From positions 992,001 through 1,056,000 of the forward strand of contig CP145416.1 of assembly GCA_036867785.1 (NCBI GenBank): a stretch of DNA of 64,000 nucleotides, written 5' to 3'. The position numbers and the translations under genes are program-made. The first letter of the stretch is position 1, and each line of letters starts with the position of its first letter. Shown here piece by piece: positions 55,854 to 64,000 of this stretch. The notes under the pieces are model-generated. The model was not told where the DNA came from and searched no databases. It was given only the letters and a program-made list of their open reading frames with translations. The DNA is from Plasmodiophora brassicae (taxonomy: Eukaryota; Endomyxa: Phytomyxea; Phytomyxea; Plasmodiophorida).

Positions 55854-57023
55854 ATGCGGGCGGGCGTGGCTGTGGCCTTCGTCGTAGGTGTGCTGCTGGT
55901 TGCCTCGACGGATGCGATGCAGAAGCGCAGGCGCGACGATGCGGCGTCGCCCGCGAAACGGGTCCGGTTCTCCGCTAAGGCCGCGTCAGCGACCATACAC
56001 GACGAGGCCCAGCCACGAGGCGATGGGAACAGCAACGAGTCTAGTAGCCAGTCGGAGAGTTGGGATACGTTCATTACGGAGAGTCAGGCCTGGAGCAGCT
56101 ATGATGAATCTAGCGCGTTCCCGGCAGACCAGCCGCACACTACTGGGACAAGCGGCGAAACGGGAGAGCCGCCGAGCACAACACGCCCGCTGAGCAACGT
56201 CCGGGCGGTTATAACGAATAACTATGACAGCACGGGTGTCGAACAGGACGAGAACCGGCGTGGTTATGCAACCGACAGGCTCCACCTGTCTCCAAGCTCA
56301 TCGGCGACGGTCACGCAGGCTCAGCCGATTCCGGACACCAACAACGACGGCAACGACGCGGAGTTTGGATGGGACAGGTCCTACCAGCTGTCGCAGTCTC
56401 AGCTATCGCAGGCGTTCGCCAGCTCCGTCTTCGAGTCGATCGCGCAGGGCACCAGCGCGCCCACGCTTCGCGAGAGGTACCTGGAGATTATCGAGCGTCC
56501 GGATTTCATCGAGATCCTCACGCAGGTCGCGAAAGAGATTGCCTCCCGAGCGTCGTCGAGCAGGACGAACGCGGCGACCTTTGTCGAAAGCGTTCGCGAT
56601 CATTTGGACCCGTCGTTCGTTGCCAATCGTGGCCGCGACCTTGTAATCCAGTACAGGGACGATTCTGGGTTCTCCACGCGTGAAGGTTTTCGCGTCCCCC
56701 TGGGAGACGACGCCGCGTTCTGGACGCTGGGCCGCAAGGAAGGAGCGACGTTCCGCATCCGTCGGGCCGATTACGACATCAGCCGCATCAGCTTCGTGAT
56801 GATCGCCGTCCCGAATCGCGCCCTGATCGTCGTGGACGTCGGCTGCATATCCGGGATCTTCACCATCCGACGGGAGGCGGATGCCCCCGTCATCGACAGC
56901 ACCGTCGACAACCGTCGCGTCCTGGCCTTCAACTGGGGCGAGCACGTCACGCTCCAGCTCGCCCCTGGTCGTCTGATCACCTTCTGGCCCGATGAACTTC
57001 AGACCGTCCAATCGCTGGAGTGA
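55854..57023 (+). CDS. Secreted protein with nuclear-localisation-like signal and FHA-like domain
   Basis: 389 residues, one exon. Signal peptide MRAGVAVAFVVGVLLVASTD, directly followed by a bipartite basic cluster (KRRRDDAASPAKRVRF). Then a long Ser/Asp/Asn/Gln-rich disordered region (about residues 40-190), a helical stretch (LRERYLEIIERPDFIEILTQ) and a C-terminal domain with FHA-like features: FWTLGRKEGATFRI, YDISRISFVMIAVPNRALIV and VDVGCISGIFTI ('GR...ISR.H......D.GS.NGT' in FHA). Several key positions differ (the SxxH His is missing), so phosphothreonine binding is uncertain. An in-frame start upstream (55797) would hide the signal peptide; 55854 is preferred. Confidence 0.7.
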   Translation: MRAGVAVAFVVGVLLVASTDAMQKRRRDDAASPAKRVRFSAKAASATIHDEAQPRGDGNSNESSSQSESWDTFITESQAWSSYDESSAFPADQPHTTGTSGETGEPPSTTRPLSNVRAVITNNYDSTGVEQDENRRGYATDRLHLSPSSSATVTQAQPIPDTNNDGNDAEFGWDRSYQLSQSQLSQAFASSVFESIAQGTSAPTLRERYLEIIERPDFIEILTQVAKEIASRASSSRTNAATFVESVRDHLDPSFVANRGRDLVIQYRDDSGFSTREGFRVPLGDDAAFWTLGRKEGATFRIRRADYDISRISFVMIAVPNRALIVVDVGCISGIFTIRREADAPVIDSTVDNRRVLAFNWGEHVTLQLAPGRLITFWPDELQTVQSLE

Positions 57024-57172
57024 TGACTGATGATGCGTTCGTTTGGACGTCGCGAAGTCACGTCGGTCTAAATACAGCCTGATGATTAATCGCCATGGAT
57101 TGATCCCTCTGCGGCAACGAACTACTGCGGGGCATCGTTCCTGGCCACCACCACCACAGACGTTCCGTAATC

Positions 57173-58312
57173 ATGCTGCCCACCGCGACCTACCAGGCGG
57201 CGCCCAGGAAGCGGATCCAGCGATGGTGGCGATCCGTGCAAGTGCGGTCGGCGTTCCGTCGGGGCATCCTCGTCGTTATTGCCGCGCTGGCCGCTGTCGC
57301 CACGGCCGCCGTCATCGTCATCATCATTGTGACCGCACCCGACCGACAGCGGGATCCCGTCCAGACCACGACACAGTCCGTGTCGATATCGAATGTTCCT
57401 GAACCCGCCCCGGAACCGACGTTGCCGCCGTCGCGTCCCAGAGTCAAGCAGGTCCTGACGCAGAACCCGCTGCCATCGACGCTGCCGTCGTTGCGACGCG
57501 CGTCCAGGATTCATCGTCGTGCGCCAAGACGACGTGTTGACGTCATCCGCCGAGACCCGACTATAGACAACATTCCCGGGGGCGACGATGGTCGCGAGGT
57601 TCCCGAGGACGACGTCGGCGGCCGTGAGTTCTTCACGTGTGTGAACCCGAACCACATTGCGCTCACGTTCGACGATGGGCCGAGCGACCATACCGATCGC
57701 CTGCTGGACGTCCTGAAGAAGCACGACGTGCGGGCCACGTTCTTCATGATCGGCATCCGGGTGCAGTACCCGTTGCACCAGGCGCAAGCCGCCAGGCGCG
57801 TCCGAGAAGAAGGGCACCTGATCGCCGGGCACACCTGGGACCATCCGATCCTAACGTCGGTCGGCGACGACGATATCGTCGAACAGATGACCAGGACGGA
57901 GGACACGCTCATGACGTACGTCGGCGTGCGCCCGCGATTCTTCAGGCCGCCCAGCGGGGCCACTGACCAGAGAGTCAAGGGCATCACGCAAGGGAAACTC
58001 GGGTACCACACGATCCAATGGGATTTGAACACGTTCGACTGGACGAGGCCGGCACCCGGCGCGGTGCACCAGGCGATCATGTCCAGGTTGGAGGACCTGG
58101 AGCGGCCCGGGTCGTCGGCCAAGTCCATGATCGTGCTGATGCACGACCTGTGGGCGAACAGCGTCGACGAGATGGACGGCATCCTGACCGAGATCAAGGC
58201 CAAGTACCCGCACCGGCAGTTCGTCACCATCGACGAATGCATCGGGCAGACGGGCCGAGCCTACCGGAACCGAACCGACGCATTGCCGCCCATGCCGCCT
58301 GTCGTACCATGA
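57173..58312 (+). CDS. Membrane-anchored chitin/polysaccharide deacetylase (CE4, NodB)
   Basis: Type II membrane protein: a basic cytosolic N-terminus (about residues 1-30), one membrane helix (GILVVIAALAAVATAAVIVI), a Pro/Arg-rich stalk and a NodB catalytic domain. All five CE4 motifs are visible: LTFDDGPSDHT (catalytic and metal Asp), HTWDHPIL (metal His pair), FRPPSGAT, WDLNTFDW and MIVLMHD. The domain removes acetyl groups from chitin, probably during resting-spore or cell-wall formation at the Golgi or plasma membrane. 379 residues, one exon. The function class is firm; the substrate chitin is inferred. Confidence 0.92.
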   Translation: MLPTATYQAAPRKRIQRWWRSVQVRSAFRRGILVVIAALAAVATAAVIVIIIVTAPDRQRDPVQTTTQSVSISNVPEPAPEPTLPPSRPRVKQVLTQNPLPSTLPSLRRASRIHRRAPRRRVDVIRRDPTIDNIPGGDDGREVPEDDVGGREFFTCVNPNHIALTFDDGPSDHTDRLLDVLKKHDVRATFFMIGIRVQYPLHQAQAARRVREEGHLIAGHTWDHPILTSVGDDDIVEQMTRTEDTLMTYVGVRPRFFRPPSGATDQRVKGITQGKLGYHTIQWDLNTFDWTRPAPGAVHQAIMSRLEDLERPGSSAKSMIVLMHDLWANSVDEMDGILTEIKAKYPHRQFVTIDECIGQTGRAYRNRTDALPPMPPVVP

Positions 58313-58353
58313 AGCAGGTCGCCGTCCTAATTTACGATATACGTTGATCCTCT

Positions 58354-59239
58354 CTAGGGCCGTGCGCTGCCGTAGGTGACGGTGACCTCGCCTTCGACGC
58401 CGTTTCCGAAGTAATACGCAATGTCCTCGAACCGGTTCCGGGGATCCAGGCGCTCCAGCTTCCTGCTCGTGTTCGCCAGCGACGCCGCCTCCCGGCAGGC
58501 GGTCGGGTTCTCCGGGTCCGGGTTCCTGACGGCGTAGAACTCGACCGCCTTGACGCTGTCCGGTAGCCAGGTTCGTACGATCTCCGCGATCTGTGACAGC
58601 GTCGCCTGGCGGGGCGCGTCGAAGAACTGGCGAACGCGCGGGCCACAATCGGCGCTCTCGGGGTGCCGCTGCAGGCATAACAGGATCGGGCGCGTCATGC
58701 GCCGGCCGTGCTTCCGCTTCTGTGGGCGACGGAACACGCTCGCCTCGCTCGCCAACGGGTCCCGGATACTCCTCGACTGTTTCGACCGATGCTAACGATA
58801 GCGTCAGCGTCGCGATTACCGACCACATTGACGCTGAACGTACGACGAGTTGCTTCGATACGCCCTTGGCAACGCTTTCGGCGTGAGCGCGACTGTTATG
58901 CGCCTGGATGACCTCCTGGACGTACTTGTCCTGGAGCTCCTGCTGCTTCTCGAGGTCCGGGTAGAACGACGAGATGATGGCGTCGAAGGCCTTGTCCTGG
59001 CGGAGCGACCGGTGCGACGGGCACTTGACGCGGCACGCGGGGCACTGCGGGCCGCTGAACCGCAGCGACTGCTCGATGCACTGGTGGCAGAACCGGTGCA
59101 GGCATTCCTTCACGGTCCACGCCTCGTTGATCACGCTCATGCAGACGGCGCACGTCAGGTCCGCATCGTTGGCGCGCTGTGGGACGACGACGACGACCTC
59201 GGACGTCCTGCCGCCCGCCGCCGCTTTCTTCGCCTTCAT
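58354..59239 (-). CDS. RING1: RING1/RNF2-type Polycomb E3 ubiquitin ligase
   Basis: Catalytic RING subunit of PRC1, which monoubiquitinates histone H2A. RING: CAVCMSVINEAWTVKECLHR then FCHQCIEQSLRFSGPQCPAC, followed by CPSHRSLRQDKAFDAIISSF and YPDLEKQQELQDKYV, the RING1 arm that hugs its partner. A 70-base intron (about 58791-58860) joins SKQL to SRSIRDPLASEASVFRRPQK. The C-terminal half (ILLCLQRHPESADC; LSQIAEIVRTWLPDSVKAVE; EDIAYYFGNGVEGEVTVTYG) fits a RAWUL ubiquitin-like domain. About 270 residues. Convergent with the deacetylase gene, 41 bases. Confidence 0.88.
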
Positions 59240-59380
59240 CGCCGTCTGTCGCGCCTCACAAAACCCCGCGACTGCCGTCGAGCTGCGCGCCGACCGCGGC
59301 CCGGTCCATGTTGCATTCGGCGAGCGGCGGTGTCCCCCCCACAGTGTGTATTCTGTGTGTGTGTGTGCTGGCGGCCGGAT
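59240..59380. other. Gap between PDE stop and RING1 start with a GT microsatellite
   Basis: About 140 bases holding a short (GT)n run at 59354-59368. This is the promoter side of RING1 (minus strand) and the 3' side of the phosphodiesterase gene. Confidence 0.6.
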
Positions 59381-61619
59381 CTAGGTGGCGCTCGGCAGAA
59401 TCGGTGCGGTCTCGAGTTCCGCTTTCGGGTTCGGTGGGTCGATGTCGATCGCGACGGCGGCTTTCGAGAACGGTGCCGCCGGCTGGCTGGCCGTGGTCGC
59501 GGTTGACGCCGTCGACTCGGTGGACACGACGCCGGGCTGTGGCTGATCCGGAGTCCACTGGCTGGCAAGCTGCTCCCAGCGCTTGATGTTGTTGTGCAGG
59601 TTTTCCTCGGCGCCGGGAATACCGCAGACTGAGAGCCAAGCGGACCAGGCCTGTCGACGGTCGACGGTCAGGGCCCGGTGATGACGCAACGGGGATGGCT
59701 TCATACCGGCTGGACCAGGAACTGAAAGAACCCTGCCTGGTTCTTCGCGACGTTGTTGGCGGCCCGCCGATCCATGAACGGAGATATAGGGATCCCCGCC
59801 TCACGCTCCAGATCGCCTTGTCTGAAGAATTCCTGAGTGATACGGTCCTGCAACAGCCGGCAACGTGAGCCGGTGTGGGCGTGACGACTGGGGCACACAG
59901 ATCAAGCAACCGTGAAGCGCTTGTGGATGTTCCAGTTCTTGACACAGTGGGACACGTCGGCGCACTTCATGCACATCTGCATCATGATGAAGAAGCTCTC
60001 CTTGTGCGAGCACATGCTCTGCGCATCCATGGTCGGCTCAACGGGTCTGATGGGCCAAACGTTATCGATGCCCCCGAGTCTCCTGGTCGGTAAGCCGTGC
60101 AACGCGTTACATTGATCTGAGGCTGTTCCGCTTCGGCGTCGTGTTCGCCATCTGGGTGCGACGGAACTTCGCACAGCACTCCAGGTTGGTGCTCATGTCG
60201 GTGGCCAGGATCACTGAGATAAGCAGCTCGTCGATCTCTGCCATTTGTCCAACGTTGTCAAACGGCGCCAGCACGTCGAGACGCGCTGCGTTTTCGTACC
60301 TCGGCGCAGCGCCTGGTCCAGGTGACTGAACAGGTTCGATTCCGGACGTCGCATGAGCTTCCTGGTGAACGCGGCATGGTAATTCTCCAGCACCTGCGGG
60401 GCGCCAGCGTCATCATCATGGACAGGCGCTCCTCGAACAAGAACCGGACCGAAATGTTGTTGTAGCACAGCGCCAGTTCCGATTGGGTGGCGATGTGGAA
60501 CTGGTTCGTCTGCCCCGGATGGGCGATATCGTGGCACAGGGCGGCCACAATCATGGCGGCCACGTCCGACGGTTTGAGTTTGGAATAGAACCCGCCTGAC
60601 AGAAGCAGCGGACGTCACTGATCGCTGACGGGGCATTAACGGATAGTACTGCCCACACCATGGGTCAGCATGTACGATACGGTATGGGCCACTTCGGCGC
60701 CGTGCAGGTTGCAATGGTACGGGTTCGTGTTCGTGTACGAATCGTCAATGTTCGCCATCAACGACTCCACCTTGTCCATATCCAGCTCGAGCTTCTTGAA
60801 CAGGTCGTGCTTCAGGAACAGGCAGAAGCCAACGGCGGCCAGCGGCATCTACGCCAAGCCGTCATGGGACGAGCAACGACGCCCTGACAACGCGAGGACC
60901 CCACCTGCTCTTTGCCCTGGTCAACAAGGTTGAACACGTCAAAGTCCCAGGAATCGATGATCTGGAGGTGAGGCGACAATGGCGTCGAGTCCCGCATCGA
61001 GATGATCGAGTGCGACCTGCTCGGTCGCTTTCCCATGCCTTCCCTGGCGAGGAACTCCTCCCGGTTCGTCGTCCACGTGTCGATCATGGACGACCGGTTC
61101 GCCAGCTCGTACGACAGCCACGCCTCCGTGTCTTTGTCGGCGCTGACATCGCCACTATGGACGGCCTGCATGAGCAGCAACTTAGGCACCTTGCTTGGCA
61201 GTACGAGCATCGGGGACGTACCTGCAGGACATCCGGCAGGTGCAGAGGCAGCGGGTTCCCCAGCAGTCTCTCGACTTCCAGCAACGCGTTGACCTGGCGT
61301 CGAAGCTCGACCTGCCTTCCACAAACAGGGAAAACCGAGCACGGCAGCGAACCCTCCAAATCGTCCCTGTCGTGCACACGCCACATGGTCAGCGTCTGCA
61401 ATAGCAGGCGCGCTCGGCAGCGGTACCGTACCTGACTGAGTTGACAATTCGGATGGCCTTCTCGATCGACGATTCAATTATCTGGGACCCCTCCTTGCGC
61501 GACGTCTGACTGCGGCACAGCTGCTGGATCCATGACCAGAGGCTTGCCAGGACGGCAATCCCGAGGAAGCAGCCCGCCACGATAGCGATGACGACCAGCG
61601 TGCTGCTGCTGTCACTCAT
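59381..61619 (-). CDS. Membrane-anchored 3',5'-cyclic nucleotide phosphodiesterase
   Basis: Class I PDE that hydrolyses cAMP and/or cGMP. An N-terminal membrane helix (LVVIAIVAGCFLGIAVLASL) precedes a charged linker. Catalytic domain: LMANIDDSYTNTNPYHCNLH then GAEVAHTVSYML; the PDE signature AALCHDIAHPGQTNQFHIAT (H-D-x2-H-x4-N); LALCYNNISVRFLFEERL; MKCADVSHCVKNWNIHKRFT (third metal-site region); ISPFMDRRAANNVAKNQAGF with FQFLVQPV. The stop at 59381 follows a disordered tail. The first motif, usually HNxxHAxD, reads HCNLHGAE here; the Asp-to-Glu and Asn-to-Cys changes are unusual but not at the core HD pair. About nine introns. Confidence 0.92.
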
Positions 61620-62036
61620 CGTTCACGATGTCACTTCTCAGCTCATGCACGAGCCCCGTTATTTACGACGACCGGCAAGGCCATATAATTCGGTCGGTCG
61701 CTGGCAGTGACGGTGAGCGCGACACCCAGTCGGAGTTGCCCATGGTATCCGTCCCGGTGGTCATGCAGGCAGCCTGTCTGCCTAGAGCCGCAGGACGATT
61801 TCTCGGCCACCGTTCAACGGAACGAACCGCCAAGGGTAGGTGACCGCACGGGCCGCTTGCCAGAGTCGATGTCGGCGGGGCGGCCATTCGGTCTGGCCAG
61901 TTCAGTGTACCCCTCTCCTCCCTTCCGTGCAGGCATCGGCCATGTGGGCCTTGGTCTGGCTACGTTGCGTTACCCAGGACAAATCTATTTCCGTCGGGGA
62001 GATATTCGCGCTGCGTTGTGTGCGGGACGGGGAACG

Positions 62037-62635
62037 ATGGACGAGGCGCAGGAAGTGGGCCGGCTGACCGGGCGCCTGGTGGGCAAAGCGGTCAACACGG
62101 TGGCCGAGCACGCCGAGAAGGAGCGATGGCCGGACAAGGTCGCGCAGCACACTGCTGCCATCGAGGCGAAATACGAGGAGAAGACCGGGCACCGGTTGCG
62201 GACGGACGCGAAGGTAAACCGGTACGGGCTCGACCCCCGTCCTACACGTGTCTAAACGCCTGACCCTTGTCGAAGATCGCATCAGTCGCTGGGGCAGCCG
62301 GCATCGGCTTGTCAGTGGCCGCGATGGCGCCCACGATCGGTGCGTTTCTCGCGCAAGAGGACGAGCCGATGCAGCGTTGTTGACCCATGTCGCACATAGC
62401 AATCGGGGCCGCTGTCGGTGCCGCCACGTACGAAGTCGCAGCGAACAGCGAGGCCGCCGCCAAAGCCAAGCAGGCGTACGAGACGAACTTGGGTCGCGAT
62501 TTCGCTAGAGACAAGGCGACGGTGAAGAGCGGCGCCAAGGCCGGCATCCAGGGCGCCAAGCAGATTGGCAAATCGTTCGTGCAGGGCTATAAGAGCGTGC
62601 GTCAACCGCAGGAGGAGCCACGTCAGCCTCAGTAA
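62037..62635 (+). CDS. Small protein with a glycine-zipper-like hydrophobic segment
   Basis: Three exons give about 155 residues: MDEAQEVGRLTGRLVGKAVN, a charged helix, then IASVAGAAGIGLSVAAMAPT and IAIGAAVGAATYEVA, then AKAKQAYETNLGRDFARDKA and a Pro/Gln-rich end. Introns: 62213-62273, and a 60-base one that skips the in-frame TGA at 62382. The small-residue pattern (G/A every few positions) recalls glycine-zipper membrane segments. No family is recognised. A second ATG (62387) in the last exon makes a shorter protein possible without the splice. Confidence 0.6.
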
Positions 62636-62717
62636 AACCCCCGGACGAATGAGGCGATGCGTGTTTCGTCTACAGATCTGTATTGCTCGGGGAGATCTCG
62701 ACTGACGCGCTCCCGGA

Positions 62718-63530
62718 TCATATCGGTGCACCACCCTCCAGAAGGCTGCGAAGTCGTTCCTGCGGGAACGAAGGGCGCGTTGAGAGACAACCAAACGAGC
62801 GCACTGGAGACGATGCAAACACACCTGGATTGAGCTCTGAAGCTGGTCGACATCGATGGAGGCCGGCGCGTTTGCTGGTCGGTACTGTGGCAGGCTGGCC
62901 CGTTTCTCTTCAACGCTGACGGCTTCGTCGGTGTAAATCATGTACTCTTCGGCGGCGTCGGCAGTTGAAGGCGCACCAGCTCCTGATCCCCAAGCGTTGC
63001 CGTACCCAGTTGCACTGCTCGATGATGGGTATGTACCGGACGCATAATAGGTTGTCGGAGCGCCCGACAGAGTGCCGGGCACGACAGGTGCCGTGTCCCG
63101 ATCAGTGGCAGCGGCAGCCGTCGTCGCCGCCGCGACACTTGGAACGTCTGCATCCGGTTTGGGTTTCTTAGGCAGCGGCTGGCCTAACTGTTCGGCCCGT
63201 TTCAGCTCGATGGCATCCTCGGGAACGTTCTGCATACCGAAGACAGCGAGCTCCAGATCATCGCGACCCTTCTTCGCATTGGGGACCCTGAGGCGAACGA
63301 TGAGATCATAGGACATTGGGTTCCGGGTTCGCCCCGTACCCTTTCAGGGTCTCCTTGTGGACCTGGAAGACGTGGACAGTGAGCGAATGCGATGACCCGA
63401 GCTTCTTCTGACAATGCTGGCATTTCCAGTGTTTCGCCTTCTGGTGCGTGACCAGGACCATCTCGTCGTCGAAGACGCGATCGCAGTAGTAGCAGAACGG
63501 CTTCATCTTTGGTTTCGATTTGCGCCCCAT
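62718..63530 (-). CDS. ZNF207: BuGZ/ZNF207-type C2H2 zinc-finger protein
   Basis: Spindle- and kinetochore-associated protein that binds microtubules and BUB3. N-terminal [20 protein letters not shown] then [20 protein letters not shown] and [20 protein letters not shown]: the two fingers exactly as in BuGZ. A 54-base intron then leads to [20 protein letters not shown] and [15 protein letters not shown], the conserved block after the fingers. An Ala/Thr/Ser/Gly/Tyr-rich region follows. The last intron (about 62763-62827) joins QLQSSIQ to [13 protein letters not shown] and TGA at 62718. The GLEBS motif for BUB3 is not obvious. Confidence 0.93.
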
Positions 63531-63848
63531 CACGACGGTGCAGACGCGCACGCCGCACGTCCAGATCGACACTCGTCGCGTCCCGCGCAACTCCGTCGCT
63601 GGTACCGAGGCGATATTTTCCTCGCCGTGTGCACTGTGCCGGCGGCCACACTGACAAGACGACACCCATCCTCACTGACGGATGAACCTGAACGAACGAT
63701 GCCCGGCTGACTGTCACCCCAGCCAGACGTGTTTGCCCAGCTATCTTTCCCCACCGTTAAGCCCATTCCCATGCACGTGGTAGCACACGCATCCGTTTAT
63801 ACAATGATATCAGACCGCGGTTAGGCGGCACGTATATGTATAAGGCCA

Positions 63849-64000
63849 CTAGTCGCGGTGCATGTTCAGACGAGACTCTTGGCGGAGGGCGGCCCCGAAT
63901 TCGAGAGCGTCCGGGCGCTCGGTTCTTTCGGCACTGAAGCAGCGCTTGAGCATGGCCATCAGGTTGTCGCTGATCATGTGGGCCGGAGGTAGCGGTGGGA
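63849..64000 (-). CDS. Protein kinase, C-terminal end only (cut by the right edge)
   Basis: The minus-strand frame from the window end reads ISDNLMAMLKRCFSAERTER then PDALEFGAALRQESRL and TAG at 63849-63851. This is the last helix region of a protein-kinase domain, where the consensus is 'L..L...C...DP..RP...E....L'. Nothing upstream is visible, so the subfamily cannot be given; the 'MLKRCF' form is common in TKL-type kinases. Confidence 0.65.
   Translation of the reverse strand, partial: PPLPPAHMISDNLMAMLKRCFSAERTERPDALEFGAALRQESRLNMHRD

Noticed and set aside
57851-59239. 462-codon minus-strand frame that would fuse RING1 to a long tail
   Set aside because: After the RING arm it runs antisense to the chitin deacetylase. 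The spliced version with the RAWUL-like exon fits the family.
62312-63316. 334-codon minus-strand frame continuing past the BuGZ body
   Set aside because: The first half is BuGZ, but the rest is antisense to the small hydrophobic gene. A short intron ends BuGZ at 62718.

Overview
The window looks like nuclear DNA from a compact, GC-rich eukaryotic microbe. Nearly every recognisable gene is interrupted by very short introns (about 32-70 bases, most near 55). They begin GT (one appears to begin GC), end AG, and often carry a CTAAC/CTGAC-like branch point 10-25 bases before the AG. Genes sit on both strands, commonly 20-200 bases apart. The mix of TRAPP, Mediator, SWI/SNF, PRC1 and autophagy genes with a membrane-anchored chitin deacetylase, ankyrin proteins and several secreted proteins fits a plasmodiophorid-like protist (Rhizaria; Plasmodiophora brassicae is the best guess). 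The species is inference; nothing in the sequence proves it. All exon joins below were worked out by eye.

Layout. 1-4.3 kb: 3' part of TRAPPC11, LSM3, a tiny secreted peptide, and a minisatellite touching the start of an orphan gene. 4.3-6.2 kb: no supported gene. 6.2-11.8 kb: a PP2C-like phosphatase, an LCCL-domain membrane protein, a ZC3H3-type CCCH zinc-finger protein and a Faf1/C1orf131-like ribosome-assembly factor. 11.9-15.7 kb: an orphan reading frame, a PIN-like protein and MED15. 15.7-22.3 kb: a multi-LIM protein, a large unidentified protein, ATG8 and a secreted protein. 22.5-29.9 kb: a coiled-coil protein, the SWI/SNF subunit SWI3/SMARCC and an RCC1-TBC fusion. 29.9-31.8 kb: gene-poor, with a 256-bp inverted repeat of Helitron helicase sequence. 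31.8-38.3 kb: METTL4, a protease-like/MORN protein, an ankyrin protein, PDH E1-beta, a small basic protein and RPB6. 38.7-45.5 kb: a cysteine-rich surface protein, a secreted protein with higher-order repeats, a NIPA-like transporter and a secreted protein. 45.6-53.8 kb: MED12, PRP38 and two orphans. 53.9-64 kb: ARP4, a secreted FHA-like protein, chitin deacetylase, RING1, a cyclic-nucleotide phosphodiesterase, a small hydrophobic protein, BuGZ and the end of a protein kinase.

Most genes are unrelated housekeeping neighbours. A recurring theme is transcription and chromatin (MED12, MED15, SWI3, ARP4, RING1, RPB6, METTL4) and RNA processing (LSM3, PRP38, ZC3H3, Faf1). A second group (secreted, GPI-like, repeat-bearing and chitin-modifying proteins) probably concerns the cell surface, spore wall or host contact.
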